Of a stretch of DNA of 64,000 bases, positions 1 to 11,853 are shown piece after piece (position 1 is the first letter of the stretch; every line of letters begins with the position of its first letter). Made by a program: the position numbers and the translations under genes. Under the pieces are notes generated by a model that was given only the letters and a program-made list of their open reading frames with translations, was not told where the DNA came from and made no database searches. This DNA comes from Colocasia esculenta (taxonomy: Eukaryota > Streptophyta > Magnoliopsida > Alismatales > Araceae), in contig CM024755.1 in the NCBI GenBank assembly GCA_014218235.1, positions 76,678,631 to 76,742,630 on the forward strand. Reading direction: 5' to 3'.

Positions 1-27
<27 letters not shown>
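1..27. repeat. (TA)n microsatellite
   Basis: Uninterrupted TA dinucleotides at the left edge of the window. The tract lies inside or at the edge of the X-family LTR fragment, because homology to the second copy begins immediately after it. Confidence 0.95.
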
Positions 28-31
<4 letters not shown>

Positions 32-966
32 TGCCCTATTTTAAATGAACTTGTCTATATTTCCTCGCGATGCTTTTGGAATACCGATACCGACGCTCCA
101 CTGTTCTAGAATTCCTCTAGAATGTCGGGCACTTGTTTCTATACACACACTCTCTCTTGACTTGGACGAACTCTCCGTCGGATATTCCTTTCGCCGGACT
201 AGTGAGTCTTTATTCAAGGCCTCCGTAAGTCTCCACTGTCCATAGGTTCCCACATGGTCGACGAGCTGGTTGTACCCTAACACCTATGATACACTCTAGG
301 GATCAGTAAGATCCATACGGCCTTAGATTGTTCTCTCTTATCTTGAATCACGCCGGACCTCTGGACCTGTGCGTAACATGGGCAGCGGAAAGGTAGTGAA
401 TTCCACCTGACTGCCAACGTCGTACGTGCGTATTGAGCAACTGTTACTATCGCTCGTTACTCGACGTTTCTTGTGCAATGACCATCAGATCTCATCTATA
501 CTCTACTCGCTCGTCTATTCATGTTCATTCTACTATCTCGTCTATCTCGTACTCTCTTGGTACTCTTAAAGCTGTTGTGGCTTCTACTGTTCTGTATTGT
601 TCATGACTGTCTAGCGCTAAGATGGGTCTTGTGACTCTACTAACTCAAATGCATACTGTTCAGGACACGGAGAGTGTCCGAGGGGCTCCAATCTAGTCCT
701 GGGGGCAGAGAGCCACTCGAAAATACCTGCAGGGGCTATTGACGGTGTCTGTATTGCACCGATTCTGACTGACTATTCTGAATTAGCTAGACATCTGACT
801 GTTACACTGTTACTGTTAGTCTGTTGATTCAGACGTACTGCACTGTTACTGTACTGCCACTGACTGTTATTGAATGGTTATTGAACGACTATTGACGTAC
901 TCTCTACTTACTCTACTTGATACTTGCTATCTTGAGCTATTGCGTTCTATAGTGACATAATCGTGT

Positions 967-1135
967 TCAAAGTGTTATACTCTCTCGTTGTCTATTGACA
1001 ATAAAAGTGCTATATTCTCTCTCGGCTATCTACGGATAACTAAAGTGCCATTACTATCACGATTGACGAAAGTTAATCAAAAGTGTTATACTATTTCGAT
1101 TGATGAGAACCAATCAAAGTGCAATTTACTCTTTA
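967..1135 (+). repeat. Degenerate minisatellite whose units each carry a hairpin
   Basis: Units of about 36-48 bp share a linker close to AAAGTGCTATACTCTCTCG. Each unit then has its own inverted repeat: TTGTC/GACAA (988-1001), TATC/GATA (1027-1038), GATTGAC/GTTAATC (1061-1078) and GATTG/CAATC (1098-1115). The second X copy has the same order at 35607-35840. Confidence 0.75.
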
Positions 1136-1760
1136 CGTGATCAACTACTAGCTCTCTCCTTGCTATACATGTCGCTTGCTATTTCTTGACAATGACGTTA
1201 CTTGCTATTACGTGACTTGACTTTAATCATCGTGCTATACTTGATTCATCTGCTATTTGAACCATGTTACTTGTGCTATTACTTTCTCGACTTTACATGA
1301 CTCGCTCTATCATTAGTTACTCTGTCATTTAATGCATTAATTACTTTTAGCATGTTTGAACCTGAGATTTAAGTCCTACTAGGCATTATCGCTCACCCTT
1401 CTTTATTTGTTATTGTGTCTCTGGTAACTCGTACAATGACGTTACACACCCCAATGGGACGGGACCAGAGTGATGAGTGACCCGGAGTCAAATGACGATG
1501 TTACCCTAGCACAATTAGAGTCTAGTAATTATTGCTTTAGATTTATTTTCAATGAAATGATGTCATTGAGCCCTATGTATTGGCTCTGAATTAGTGGTTG
1601 TAATAGTCTTAGTGATTTTATAATGAAATCAAGAGTTTATTTCAAATATTGTTCGTTAGATGCTCTAATGTTTGTGTCTGTATGCGCAATTTACGTTACC
1701 ATACTCGTTGCTCGCGTCTCCCTCCGATTTATTCCGCTGCTAAATTGGAGGGGCGTGACA

Positions 1761-2117
1761 ATAAGAGGGTGTGGGTGAAGGATTGTCCTCAGCCATCTAA
1801 ACTCCTTGAGCTGCAATATCATCCCCCTGCTATTCAGCATAGGACTGGTCCTCATTCCGGTCTTGTGGTGGTTGTTCCAAAGCAATGTCATCAGTCTCAT
1901 GACCTTGAGAGGAAGCTATTCCTCTCACCAACTAGACTCTTTCAAGTTTGAGCTTCATGAATTTTACAATGTGAGCCAAACAATAGATGTTGTACTTTGG
2001 GATTGTTCTGGTTTTTGTGTTGTCAAGTGGAATGTTTGCCTTCTGAAAAATAGTAGACAGATGAGCAGCATAAGGTAAACTTCTTCTTAGTTCTGGTCTT
2101 GTGGATTCATGAAGAAG
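1761..2117. other. Spacer without recognised gene
   Basis: Lies between the X-family LTR end and an antisense pseudogene. Short open frames on both strands overlap and have no recognisable motif. I see no primer site, terminator or RNA gene. Confidence 0.6.
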
Positions 2118-3232
2118 TTAACAGAAAATGGTTGACAGATTTGCCTTCTCTCTAGTGATTAAACAGTACAGTAGGAACCTCTGAAGGATTGTGACTCTAT
2201 GCCTCCATCCTCCTTGAGGGGTCAGAATAGTAGTGCAAATGTGGTGTAGCACTCTATTCAGTGGAGAGAATTTATTTGCATTTATACTTGATACCCAATT
2301 CTGGACAATATTTTCTTCATCATGCTCTAGACCTGTCATGAGGGTATATGCTTCATGAAGACAAAAGGTATACTCATGTGGATTGTGACCTTCATTAGGG
2401 ATATCTAAAGTTTCACTCACAAAGTTTGTGGTGAGAATAATGGGTATCCCTCTAACAGTAGACTCTAGAGTATACTCTTTGCTCACCAAGTTCTTGTAAA
2501 ATTCCTGAACAAAAATAGGATAGAAAATCCTATGTTCACTGACAAAACTCGTCCAACCCTGAAATTCTATCATTTCTAGCAATTCTGGAAAGACAGATCT
2601 CATACCTTCATCAAGAACGTCCATAATTCTTGGATGCAAAATTTGTTTATTCTCAACTGTAAGAGGAACTGTCTCCTGAGCCTGACTGGTCTCATTATCT
2701 GACTATGTTCCCCCAATTTTCAACTCTAAGGGTTGACTAATACTTTGTGATTTCGAATCAGTGCTTGCTGCTTTATCAGGCATCTCTTCGACTACTGCCC
2801 TAACCTCTTGAGAATTTTTATCTTCTGAATCATCTGTACCATCTGGATTACTGTCTCTGGATCCCTTCGAATGTGAACTTATTTGATCGTGCGATCCCTG
2901 ATCATAAGAGGACTGGACTGAACCTTGAACATTAGGGTTTTCTTCTCTTGAATCTTCAGAGTGCACGGCATGAGATGCTTGCACACTATCATCTTCACCA
3001 GAACTGCTCAAATCCAGTACTCAGTCTTCTTTTTTCCTTTGGAGAAGGTCTTTTCCTTGGCTGATCTTGGATGTGAAAACTGTCGGCTTGAGAAAGAGGG
3101 AATAGAAGGCTTCTTCTCTTGAGATACTGAACTCTTCCCTTGATCATTTTTTGCTATGGTGCACCATTCTGAAGTATCAGGTTCAGCATCCTTCCGCTTG
3201 CCTCCCCAACGGGCTGCCATCTTGGGTGCCAT
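2118..3232 (-). pseudogene. Decayed antisense gene with plant transposon protein (PF20167-like) domain
   Basis: The start is taken at the ATG at 3232, giving MAPKMAARWGGKRKDAEP. The frame runs into a stop near 3008, continues in another frame as an acidic Ser/Asp-rich linker (3005-2703), meets a TAG near 2703 and then gives about 170 residues ending at 2118. That last part has the order FYPIFVQEFYKNL, a VRGIPI block, and NRVLHHICTTILTPQGG. The same order occurs in the N-terminal region of the third frame of S1 (YPDLVKAFYVCL, VKGVQI, NRLLHFIVCQILVP), so the two look like distant relatives. One frameshift and at least one stop break it. The family is known from plant retrotransposon extra frames, and its function is unknown. 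The ATG lies 94 bp downstream of the end of LTR Z read on this strand. Confidence 0.6.
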
Positions 3233-3325
3233 GACGAAAATCAAGAAATGGAGGAGAATGTTTGCAGGCACGGAAAAAGAGTTTGTGAAAGGAAGAGGAA
3301 AGGCAGTTAGATTCATAAGTATTCA

Positions 3326-5896
3326 TGTAAAGACCCACTTTATATCGGTACGATTATACCAATCCACATCGATATAAAGGGCGCCGTCACAGTGGGACAT
3401 GTACCCAGCACAACACAGTAGGAAGAGATGTACATAAATAACAAAAGGAAGTACAAAAGAATTGAAAGAGATTCTTATTACATCATCATTACACACATTC
3501 CACAGTCTATATAATAACAATGAAAATAAACAAAGTCTATAATTATACAAGTCCTTAACATAACATTGTCCACATACTAGTAAAAGAAAGTGCAATCTAA
3601 CAAATAATCCTCCACAAGCTCCGCTACTCATCTCGCTCGGAGTCGCTCCTCACAATGTCCTCCTCAAGCACAGAGACACATGTCTCACCTATATGTTAAA
3701 GCAAGTATGAGTCTTCACAAAAGACTCAGCAAGTAACCCATTGGCACATCCTTACACATATCACATTCATGCTATTCTTTTAACAAAAATAGTAATCTTA
3801 CCACATGGTTCATGTCATAACAAATAAGTACAAATAAATAACCTATAACATGCTATCTACACATGGTCTTAGCTTAAATCATGATATCAAATACAACTCA
3901 TTCACAACATTTTTCCAATTAACTTGATCATGGAATTAAACACATGGTTACTAACAAACCTAGCATGATATCTATCACTTTTCGAATGTTTTTATATCAC
4001 ATAATCACACATTTTTCTTGCTATTTTAACATAAATATAACATGATCACATGGTTTCACATTATTTCACATTGTAACACATTAGCACATCACCTTCACAT
4101 GAACACTTTGGACATTCACACATATTTCACATTTTTACACATTATCTTTCTTTTGCCATGACACATAGTCCGAACCACCATAAAGAAGGACACACATATC
4201 ACATAACACATACCCGTCACCTAGGCATTATAGTGACGAATCTTAGTAACTGCGCAGAACTGGGAGAAGTCCTCTCCACCCTAACCAGTGGTACTTGTCC
4301 ACCTCCAAAATTTCATCCTGATGCCCACAGGATATCACATACACATTGATCCTTCCCATTGAGACTTTTCTACAGTACGGCTCCACAGCCTTCTATGGTA
4401 GCAGTGTCAATTTCGGCACACATCCACTTAATCACATTATTTCAATTAATCACATGATTTACATCATTTTGCATGCACTAATTGGTATATTCACATGCAT
4501 ACCATTCAAACACATATTTTTCAGATCACAGAACCTATCATGGTTGTCTAACAGTATTAAAACATGCATAACAGTACCTAAGCATGCTACTAATCATTGA
4601 AAATACTATTTCTTGGATAATCATGCTTAATAGAGCTTTTAATACCTTTACAATTGCAACCAGTACCTATAGAGATCAGAACAGTTCCAAATTTTAACCC
4701 TAAACTCTACGCATGGAACATATCATATGGTTAATTTTTTAGAATTTTCATAACAGTACATATATTTATAAATTTTAACAGGGATCTCATGCAATTTAAT
4801 GAAATAATTCAATTAGACATGATTAATAGTAAACAGTCGGGTCTAATAGTCTCAAAACATGAAAATAGCAACCATAGTTTCAGAAAAAAAAAAAAATTTG
4901 TAGCAATATCATACATCATGACTATTTATTCTGAATTTAGAACCATCAAACATGCATATTTACCCTTAACAGAAATTCTATAATTCACAAATATTTTCAA
5001 AAAATTAACAGGAATTCGTGGTTCTAACCTAATATCATACCTGAACATCCATAAATTTTATAGCAGGTGCAAACATCCAGAAATCCCTGCAATTCACAAC
5101 GCAGAGATTAAAACCAATGTTCTAAAAATCCAGATGAACTTGGCGGCAAGGGTCTTGCCGTCAAGGTGGGTTAATGGCACAATCGATTGTCGTTACCTCA
5201 AGAACTTGGTAGCAATAAGGTTGTCGTCAACCTCCGGTCTGCAGAAAGTGCAGACCGAACACAGAAAAACACAGAATTTGGGGGTCCACGACACGAACTA
5301 AAAATCCGAAAAAAATACCTAAACTCTAGGTGATAAGTCTAGGGACGAAACCCCTAGGTTGCTTGCCTCACTAAAAACCTCTGAAGATCAAATTTTGGCA
5401 ATGAAGCCCTCCTCGGCCAAGCCAAAGAGGTGATGTCCTTCGCCTTGATCTGACCTCCACGCTCGTGCAATTGATCCCCCGAAGTTAGGAGAGCTCCTCC
5501 ACATCCAGTAGAGCCTCCCGAACACAGAAGATTGCCGGAGAAGCCTTCAAATCGCTGGATCACACCTCTCAACTCTCTCTTTTTCTCTCCCCGGAACCCA
5601 AATAGCCCTAGGTGAGAAAAGTCCTCTCCTAACCGAAATGTCTAAGTTATATAGACAATAGAGTCAGGGTAAACCTAGGTCTTAAGAGTCCTGACCATTG
5701 GGGATGGGTTTCCTAAACGGACTCCGGAGAAAACGGGGCAGTTTCAGATCTGAAATCTCAAATGCAGCCAGAGAAGTAAACGGCCTATGGCTGCCGTCAA
5801 CCAGAAATAGGCGTCAATCGATATGGACGTCTATTTCTTCTGGCGATACAGTCAACAGCACAAAAGTTTCCGTCAACTACCCCTTAACATCAATGG
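3326..5896 (-). mobile_element. LTR fragment Z, probably antisense chromovirus-like LTR
   Basis: The plus-strand end is TGTAAAGACCC at 3326. Read on the minus strand the text has LTR style, including a CTATATAAC TATA-like box near 5650 and a block near 3680-3740 resembling the 'cttgctgag' region of chromovirus LTRs. Element A begins at 5897, so Z is cut there and its other end is not visible. I found no matching target duplication for the 3326 end, so the exact boundary is uncertain. No coding region is present. The many short frames across 3300-5900 have no motif. Confidence 0.5.
5139..5257. repeat. Three consecutive perfect or near-perfect hairpins in Z
   Basis: CTTG-G-CGGCAAG pairs with CTTGCCG-T-CAAG (5139-5165). 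GGTTG pairs with CAACC (5219-5232). CGGTCTGC pairs with GCAGACCG (5235-5257). A longer one, CCAGAAATAG with CTATTTC..TGG, lies at about 5801-5843. Confidence 0.8.
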
Positions 5897-6062
5897 TGTA
5901 GACACGCCATTTTGACAATGTACCGAGTACATTTCATGTTATACCGCAATGCCTCAAAGTGGCTCTCTTCAATTAACCTCTTGAGTGAATTTCCTTTTTT
6001 TTTCTAGGATTTTTAAGGTTTTTTCTAGGGGTATCAAAGGGGTCTGTTGTGCACAAGTGATT

Positions 6063-6548
6063 CGCGACGGACACAGTGGTCGCGGTTTAGGATGTTTGAA
6101 CCGCGATGGGTCAAACCGACGCGTATCACACTTCCTTTTTTTACGCTTACCATGTTTTGAATCACGTCTGTTCAGGTAGTCGTGATTAAGAGTTTCCAAT
6201 TTCGAATTATGGCAAATTCAAAAATTATTTTTGGAAAGATTTTCTTGCTAATTAGAATCGCGTCCACATGGTCCATCGTGTTTCTTACCTTCCATCATAT
6301 GAAGATCGATTATGTTCAAATACGTGACCACTCAAGTCGTCACGATTCAATATTTGCATTTATTAATATTTGGAAAGAATCAATCGGTATTAGAAGTGTT
6401 TGAAACGCGTCGGGTTATGTCGTCGCGATTATTAAACCTACTATAAACGATGTTTGGAAAGGCTTAATCAGAGTAAATCGATCTTTAGAAACGCAGGGGT
6501 TTAGTCGGTCGCGATTCACTTCAATATGCGACCTCTGTGTCCGTCACG
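6063..6548 (+). repeat. CGCG-N14-CGCG pair array in the A LTR
   Basis: Eight pairs have starts exactly 18 bp apart: 6063/6081, 6102/6120, 6163/6181, 6259/6277, 6323/6341, 6406/6424, 6492/6510 and 6527/6545. Most words are CGCG. The others (CGTG, CACG, CGCA, TGCG) are single CpG-transition forms. Flanks tend to be AATCGCG on the left and CGCGATT on the right, so each pair is an inverted repeat. The 14-base spacers differ from each other. The array lies just upstream of the TATA box. Confidence 0.9.
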
Positions 6549-6566
6549 ATTCAAGGAATTTTTCCC

Positions 6567-6575
6567 TATAAAAAA
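6567..6575 (+). promoter_or_regulatory. TATA box of A LTR
   Basis: TATAAAAAA directly downstream of the CGCG pair array and within the LTR. Transcription would start about 30 bp downstream. Confidence 0.6.
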
Positions 6576-7183
6576 CCCCCAAGGCTATGGTTTTAAGATG
6601 ATCCCAAGCAATACGGCGAAGCCCTGCGCACTAGAGACTCACATTCCGAAGCTAAGGAGAAGGACCGCCATCCCAAGCTGCTCCGAGCATCCATCCATTG
6701 GAGTCTAGAGCCTTCGTCCATCTTCATTGCTTTGGAGCTAGGTGGATTCTTCTTCCTCTTAGAAATTGCTACTGCGGGCTTATTTTGTCACCCCTTTTCT
6801 CCTCATCATTTTCTTTTTCTTCATTTCATTTGTTTAGTTCTTGCATTCATCACACAATTCTCACACATACTCACTTCATTTCCTTATGCGCCTACATTTT
6901 TAGGGGTTTAACACCACTCCCACGAGGTGTGTTCAAGCCCATGTCATTGTGTTTTATCTCACTTTCTTTGATTTTGGTACCGCACATCATAGTCTAATTT
7001 TCTCTTCACTTGTTTGCGTGTTTTCTCATTTTGCAAGGTAACCACAGGCTAAAGTCTTCTTCGCCGGTCGGCCGGTTGGAGAAGTAGAAGTCAACCCACC
7101 ATCATTCCATCTCCCGCAATCTTTAGGTGAAGGTAAGTATTCTCTACGCCTCTTACCCATCTCCTTCGGTACCCTCGTGTACC

Positions 7184-7193
7184 TGGCGATCAC
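7184..7193 (+). other. Primer-site decamer inside U5 of A
   Basis: TGGCGATCAC is identical to the first ten bases of the primer site at 7321. The same decamer occurs in the LTRs of B (16690) and E (62790-62781, minus strand). Confidence 0.7.
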
Positions 7194-7320
7194 CTTTTCC
7201 CTCTTATGCACACACGCACTCTTTTCTTTCCCTCTTCTTTCACCGCTTATATTTCATTAAAAATCTCTTTTTTTAATTAATCTTTGTGGGGTGTTTTGAG
7301 ATGAAAAAATGTCCACAAAT

Positions 7321-7338
7321 TGGCGATCACGGTGGGAC
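7321..7338 (+). other. Primer binding site of element A
   Basis: TGGCGATCACGGTGGGAC begins three bases after the LTR. TGG at the start matches the CCA end of a tRNA. The rest is arginine-tRNA-like, as known for the Tat/Ogre group, but I could not check the exact tRNA. Confidence 0.75.
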
Positions 7339-7694
7339 ATCTTTCATTTTATTTGTGGTTACCTTCTCCTTCGGCACCCACGTGTGCCCCTCCTTTCGAC
7401 ACCCACGTGTGTCCCTCCCTTCGTACCCCACGCAATACAACTCCCCTTCCCTCGTACCCCACGCGGTACTCCTTTGAGATTCCCCCATTATTACAAATTT
7501 GTGTTAGTATTATTTTTCTTTCTCTCCATAAAGTTTAATTTTAAAAAAAATCATCATCTTGCTCCCCTCCCTATTTACTTACTTTTACCTGAAGAAAGCA
7601 TCTTAATTTGACTTCTATTTTCATCAATTGGTTGGTAGAAAAGCATGTTGGCTTGATTTACTGCTTTGATTGAACTCTCAGGTGCCTTTTGATT

Positions 7695-7870
7695 CGCGAC
7701 GTGTTCAGACGTTGCTTTTTGTGTTGATGTGCGACGGTATTCCTCATCGCGATTTGTGACAGGCGCCAAAGGAAGTTGTCGCGGCTCTTACAGCTTCTGC
7801 GAGTTGTCAGATCCGCGACCAACTGAACAGTCGCGATTTGCATTGAAGCGCGACGACTGAACTCGTCGTG
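7695..7870 (+). repeat. CGCG pair array in the A leader
   Basis: Pairs with starts 18 bp apart lie at 7730/7748, 7780/7798, 7814/7832 and 7849/7867. A single CGCG at 7695 has a decayed partner. The array is in the untranslated leader between the primer site (7321) and the gag ATG (8403). The rest of 7339-8402 has no convincing gene. Confidence 0.85.
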
Positions 7871-8402
7871 ATTCAGTCTGTTCACATAAAGCAGGGGTTT
7901 TCTGTCATATCTTGCATTATTTGCATTTGCAGAGCATACTTCAGCTGAGGAACCTCCTTCCCTCCTTACACTAGAATCCAAACACCTCTCTCGATGAGGG
8001 CTATCTCTCCATTGGGCATTCCATCTCATTGGACTAGAGAATCCTCACTAGGACCTTCGTAAGTCTCCGTACCCCGTGGATTCCCTCACGGTGGACCGAG
8101 CAGGTTGTACCACACCGAAGACCTGTGTTAGTATATCCCATCATTTAGAGGAAGTGTGCTTAGTGAAACCTGGAGTTCCCATCATACCTACCTAAGTTCA
8201 TACCCATTTGGAGTGACATTTTTCAATAAAATCCACATTGAACTATACTAAACAATTAATTCAACGTAAGCATCCCCAAGTGTGTGATTAAAAGAAATTA
8301 ACTTCTTATCTCAAACTTGTTTGAGTAGTTGTTTGTTAGTTGTTTGTTAATCAACCTTTTTGTTTAAATTTCATATTGCTTCGTTCAGGCAAATCTCTCA
8401 GA

Positions 8403-10136
8403 ATGGCCGAGTACGAGAATATGGGCTATCAAGAGGATGTATATGATGAGGTCTATGACTCAATAGAACCACTTGCACAACTCCCCCATGAACCCCATGC
8501 TGGTCCATCCACTTCGCATGTCCATGCGGTGGATTCACAATCCCCTCACCTTTCCCCAAGGCATGTTGCTGGAAATGCCTCTGCTTCTTTTGACCTGTCC
8601 CAACTTGTGGACCTCCTCCAGAACCTCCAACCCTCTCAACTTCAAGAGGTTCAGGCCGCTTTGAAGGGGAAATCCATCCCCGAATCCATCCACTCTCCAC
8701 CCAAACATGGGCGTCTTCTATGAACCCACTCACGACCCGACGGTCCAAGCCTCTCCTGCCCCCTCGCAGGCCAATTCTATTACTCACTCTCACCCCCATA
8801 GTTCTGTTGGGAGGCCCTCTCTTGTGCGGCCAAGCCCCACCGCGGCAAGGCCCACTTATCCCCCTGGGCTCCAACCCACACTTATGCGCCCGCTAGCGCA
8901 CCTCCCCGCTACAACTTCGTCCAGGTGAGTGCACCCCAACCTCATTCTTTCGGGGTGCCTCCCAAATCATCCTCCGACCAGCTCACCCAAGCCCTCCTGG
9001 CAAAGGTGAGTCGGCTGGAGCAGGATTTGAAATGGGTGTCCGCACCCAAAGATTCCTTTGAACTGGCCCTCCCTTCTATGCCAGTCTTTCATCTCCCCCC
9101 TTCCGAGCTGCCGGTCTATCACCGCTACAACGACACCGGCAATCCATTCATACACATCAAAGAATTCATGTACGAATCTTCCTTTTAGCAGAATGACAAT
9201 CTTTCCCTTACTTTCCTCTTTCGGAGATCATTAGATGGGCCCGCCCTCAAGTGGTTATACTCTTTAGAACCAACTGATGTCGAGGATTTCGAAGTAGTCC
9301 AGAGAAAGTTCTTGCAGCGGTACAGGGACCGGGTTGGTCCTTCATTGTCTATTACTGATTTGATGGCCGAGAAAATGAAGGCGGATGAGGATTTCTTGCA
9401 ATATGCTGATAGATGGAGAGCACTGGCTGAGAGGTTGAGGGATCCATTGTTTGAGCCAGAACAAGTAAAGATGATCACTGTGAATGCCACGCCACAATTT
9501 AGGCATATCCTGGCAATGAATAAGCTGACAACTATGGAGGAGTTGTATGAGAGAGCCCATTATATCAAGACTCAGTTAAAGGACTCTCCTATTATGGCCA
9601 TGTTTGAGCCAAAGGCCAGGACTTTCAAGAAGACTAATGGCACTCCCCCGACTGGTGGTCCTACAACTGAAGGGGTTTTACAACATGAGCAGGTGAGCAC
9701 TATGGGCAACCCAAGCTCTTCCACCTACCGCACGAACCCAAACCCCAGACCTCAACAATCGCAGCAACAGCCAGCCTTCAGGCCAAACAATTCTCCAGTA
9801 TTTAAGGCACCCAGCAACCCCAACAGCCTCAGCAGTCACAACAACAACCTCCACCTCAGTACCGTCAAGCTCCTCCACCACCTCCTCAATATCGTTAAGC
9901 CCCACAGCCCCAGTACCGTCAGCCCCCTCCGCCCCAATACCAACAACAACCAGCACCTCCCCAACCACCTCCACAGTACAACCAGGTACCTCTTCCAGGC
10001 ACATATGAGCCCCAACAGCCCAGACGTTCCCCTGGCCCAAGAAGGGCCCATTACCCTCCATTGCCGGAGACCCTACCCGATATCTTCAATGCTCTCATGG
10101 CTGCCAATGTGCTCACCTTGCCAAGGGAATGGCTAC
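8403..10136 (+). pseudogene. gag: Gag of element A, N-terminal and capsid part
   Basis: The ATG at 8403 begins MAEYENMGYQ. The main frame includes a Retrotrans_gag-type capsid region (about 9090-9600; DRVGPSLSITDLMAEKMK and NATPQFRHILAMN), closely similar to the B gag. The frame shifts near 8705 and returns near 8890, a TAG stands at 9186-9188, and another shift occurs near 9830 where a Gln/Pro-rich tract begins. Reading stops at LPREWLL because solo LTR X is inserted there. The next gag residues are found at 36484 onward. Gag forms the particle shell and binds RNA. This copy is dead. Confidence 0.85.
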
Positions 10137-11604
10137 TGTAGCACCACGGAAAAATTTAAATACCTAAAATTTCAAAATAATAATTTATTTAAATCAAAAT
10201 AATAGAAACATACGTACCATTATCGTATGTGCAAAAACACATCTAAAAATTTCGTAAAAATTATAAATTAACCCCAAATATTATCCCTAAGTGTTCCACG
10301 AATAAATTCGTGCAACGAAAAATCCGATTGGCCAAGCGTATGTCACAATGTGACTAATTATCCGAATTTGGAAACTAAGTCAGAAAACCGTTAACACGGA
10401 AAAGTATCACGCCCATAAATTAAACGAACATGTCGGAGAGACTTCCAACATCATGAAATGATTACCCATTATTGAAATTGGACCAATAGAACTCTCATAG
10501 TCCATGAATAAAATCAAGTAAGAAAAATATAATAAAATCCATAATTTTATTATTCCTTAATTAGAAGGGGAAATTTCAATAAATTAAATTCTATCAAATA
10601 ATGGGCTTTGGTAAATAGACCCTCTAAAAGTTATTGGGCCAAAATAGGGATTTTTAAAAGAGAAATAATACCCTAAATTTGTAACTAAATTATTACTTAA
10701 ATAGAAAATGGGTATTTAATGCATTAAATAGCTAAATTGAGTTGGATTTGGATTCCTAAACCTACCCTAATAGGTTGGCCACGGATTTAGCTCCCATCCT
10801 AACCCAATTAGAAGTTCTCAAGCTTGGAAAGGGTGAGAGAAATAGGAAATCCCGAAATTAAATAGTAATTAGAGTCCTATTAGGAAATAGAAAGGGAAGA
10901 GACATAAATACTCTCCTAATCCCCCATGGCCGGCCCTAGCTCATTGCCAAGGGTTGCTAGACCTATAGGAGAGGCCAAGGAGGAGGAGAATTCATGGGAA
11001 GGAGGCTTCATCAAAGCTTCAACCTGAGTTCTTCAAGTTCTAGCCCTAGAAGAGGAAATCGACCAAAGGTAGGCATTCTCACGAGCAAAACTAAATCAAT
11101 TTTGTATGTAGGTTAATCTAAACCTCAGGATTCAAAGCCCTCTTGTCTCATATTTTTCCATCGAGCCTATATTTTCTTCTCGATTTTTCATGTTCTGCAA
11201 CTAGCATGAGCCCGACCCTTCATCTTAAATCTTGTTCTCCCTGTTTACTCAACCCCATGCCACGAGATTTTTACTGTAGTAACTGATGCATGTTAGGCAT
11301 CTTTTGCCTCTAAAAGCTCTAATTTTCATCCATCCTATCATGCGAATTAAATCATTGATCTCAACTATGTACTGTTTCAAGTTCATCATGAATCCCATGT
11401 TTAAAGCATGTCGAAACTCCAATCCCTATTTACCATAAGTACCCATGCATGTCTAGATCCATTCGCAACTAGTTTCATTATTTTTCATCGCTTGTACAAT
11501 TAGTTATAATTTTCTGAATCATCCTGTGTCAAAACAAGGCAATCTAGCCCGCAATTCAATGCTCTGCCCTTTTCGCTATCAGACTCAGGCGCAGACCCTG
11601 TGAA

Positions 11605-11853
11605 CGTGACGGCCCGATAGGCCGCGTTCAGAGGGCCATCGCGACAGTGCCTTTCATCGCGATCTGATCGTGACAGGGCCTGTCGTTGCGATCTACTGCC
11701 CGATCTGCCTGCCCGAATTGACAAGGCCGTCGCGACCCTTACTAGGGCCCGTTGCGATCTGTCTGCCTGAACTAATGTGGCCGTCGCGACCTGTACAAGA
11801 CCCCATCGCGATCTCAGCTGACCCCGTCACGACCCTCATTAGGGTACATCGCG
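11605..11853 (+). repeat. CGCG pair array in LTR X with two spacing classes
   Basis: Pairs 18 bp apart: 11605/11623, 11640/11658 and 11669/11687. Pairs 22 bp apart: 11731/11753, 11785/11807 and 11828/11850. Words alternate between GTCGCGAC-like and TCGCGATC-like contexts. The array ends about 30 bp before the hAT-like insertion. Confidence 0.85.

Larger units (their letters stand above)
1..1760 (+). mobile_element. Right part of a long LTR, family X (solo or 3' LTR)
   Basis: This stretch aligns along its whole length with 34916-36483, the right part of solo LTR X. Both copies share the order of recognisable blocks and the same terminus, GGGCGTGACA here and GGGACGTGACA there. The left end lies outside the window, so the target duplication cannot be tested. 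What follows 1760 does not look like a tRNA primer site, so this is more likely a solo or 3' LTR than a 5' LTR. By its beginning in the full copy (TGTAGCACC) and its length, the family resembles the long LTRs of Tekay/Del-type chromoviruses. That assignment is an inference. Confidence 0.8.
5897..7317 (+). mobile_element. 5' LTR of element A
   Basis: Starts TGTAGACAC, as B does, and ends GTCCACA three bases before the primer binding site. Length is 1,421 bp, close to the 1,430 bp of B. It contains a CGCG pair array (6063-6548), a TATA box at 6567 and, near its end, a GGTCGGCCGG block followed by CCACCATCATTCCATCTCCC. A similar block occurs at the same place in the LTRs of B and E. Confidence 0.85.

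Noticed and set aside
4158..4983. Short plus-strand frames in Z as genes
   Set aside because: Rich in His/Thr/Ile from A/T- and CACA-rich sequence. No motif, and inside an LTR.
3326..5930. Z as a complete solo LTR ending at GCCATTTTGACA
   Set aside because: The TG at 5897 is better explained as the start of the A LTR (TGTAGACAC as in B), and no matching duplication exists.
7286..7611. Three overlapping frames of 60-100 codons after the A primer site
   Set aside because: Low-complexity Pro/Ser text in a noncoding leader, with no conserved counterpart in B.
9678..10061. Minus-strand Val/Gly-rich open frame
   Set aside because: Mirror of the Gln/Pro-rich gag tract. The same effect appears at 19281-19780 in B.
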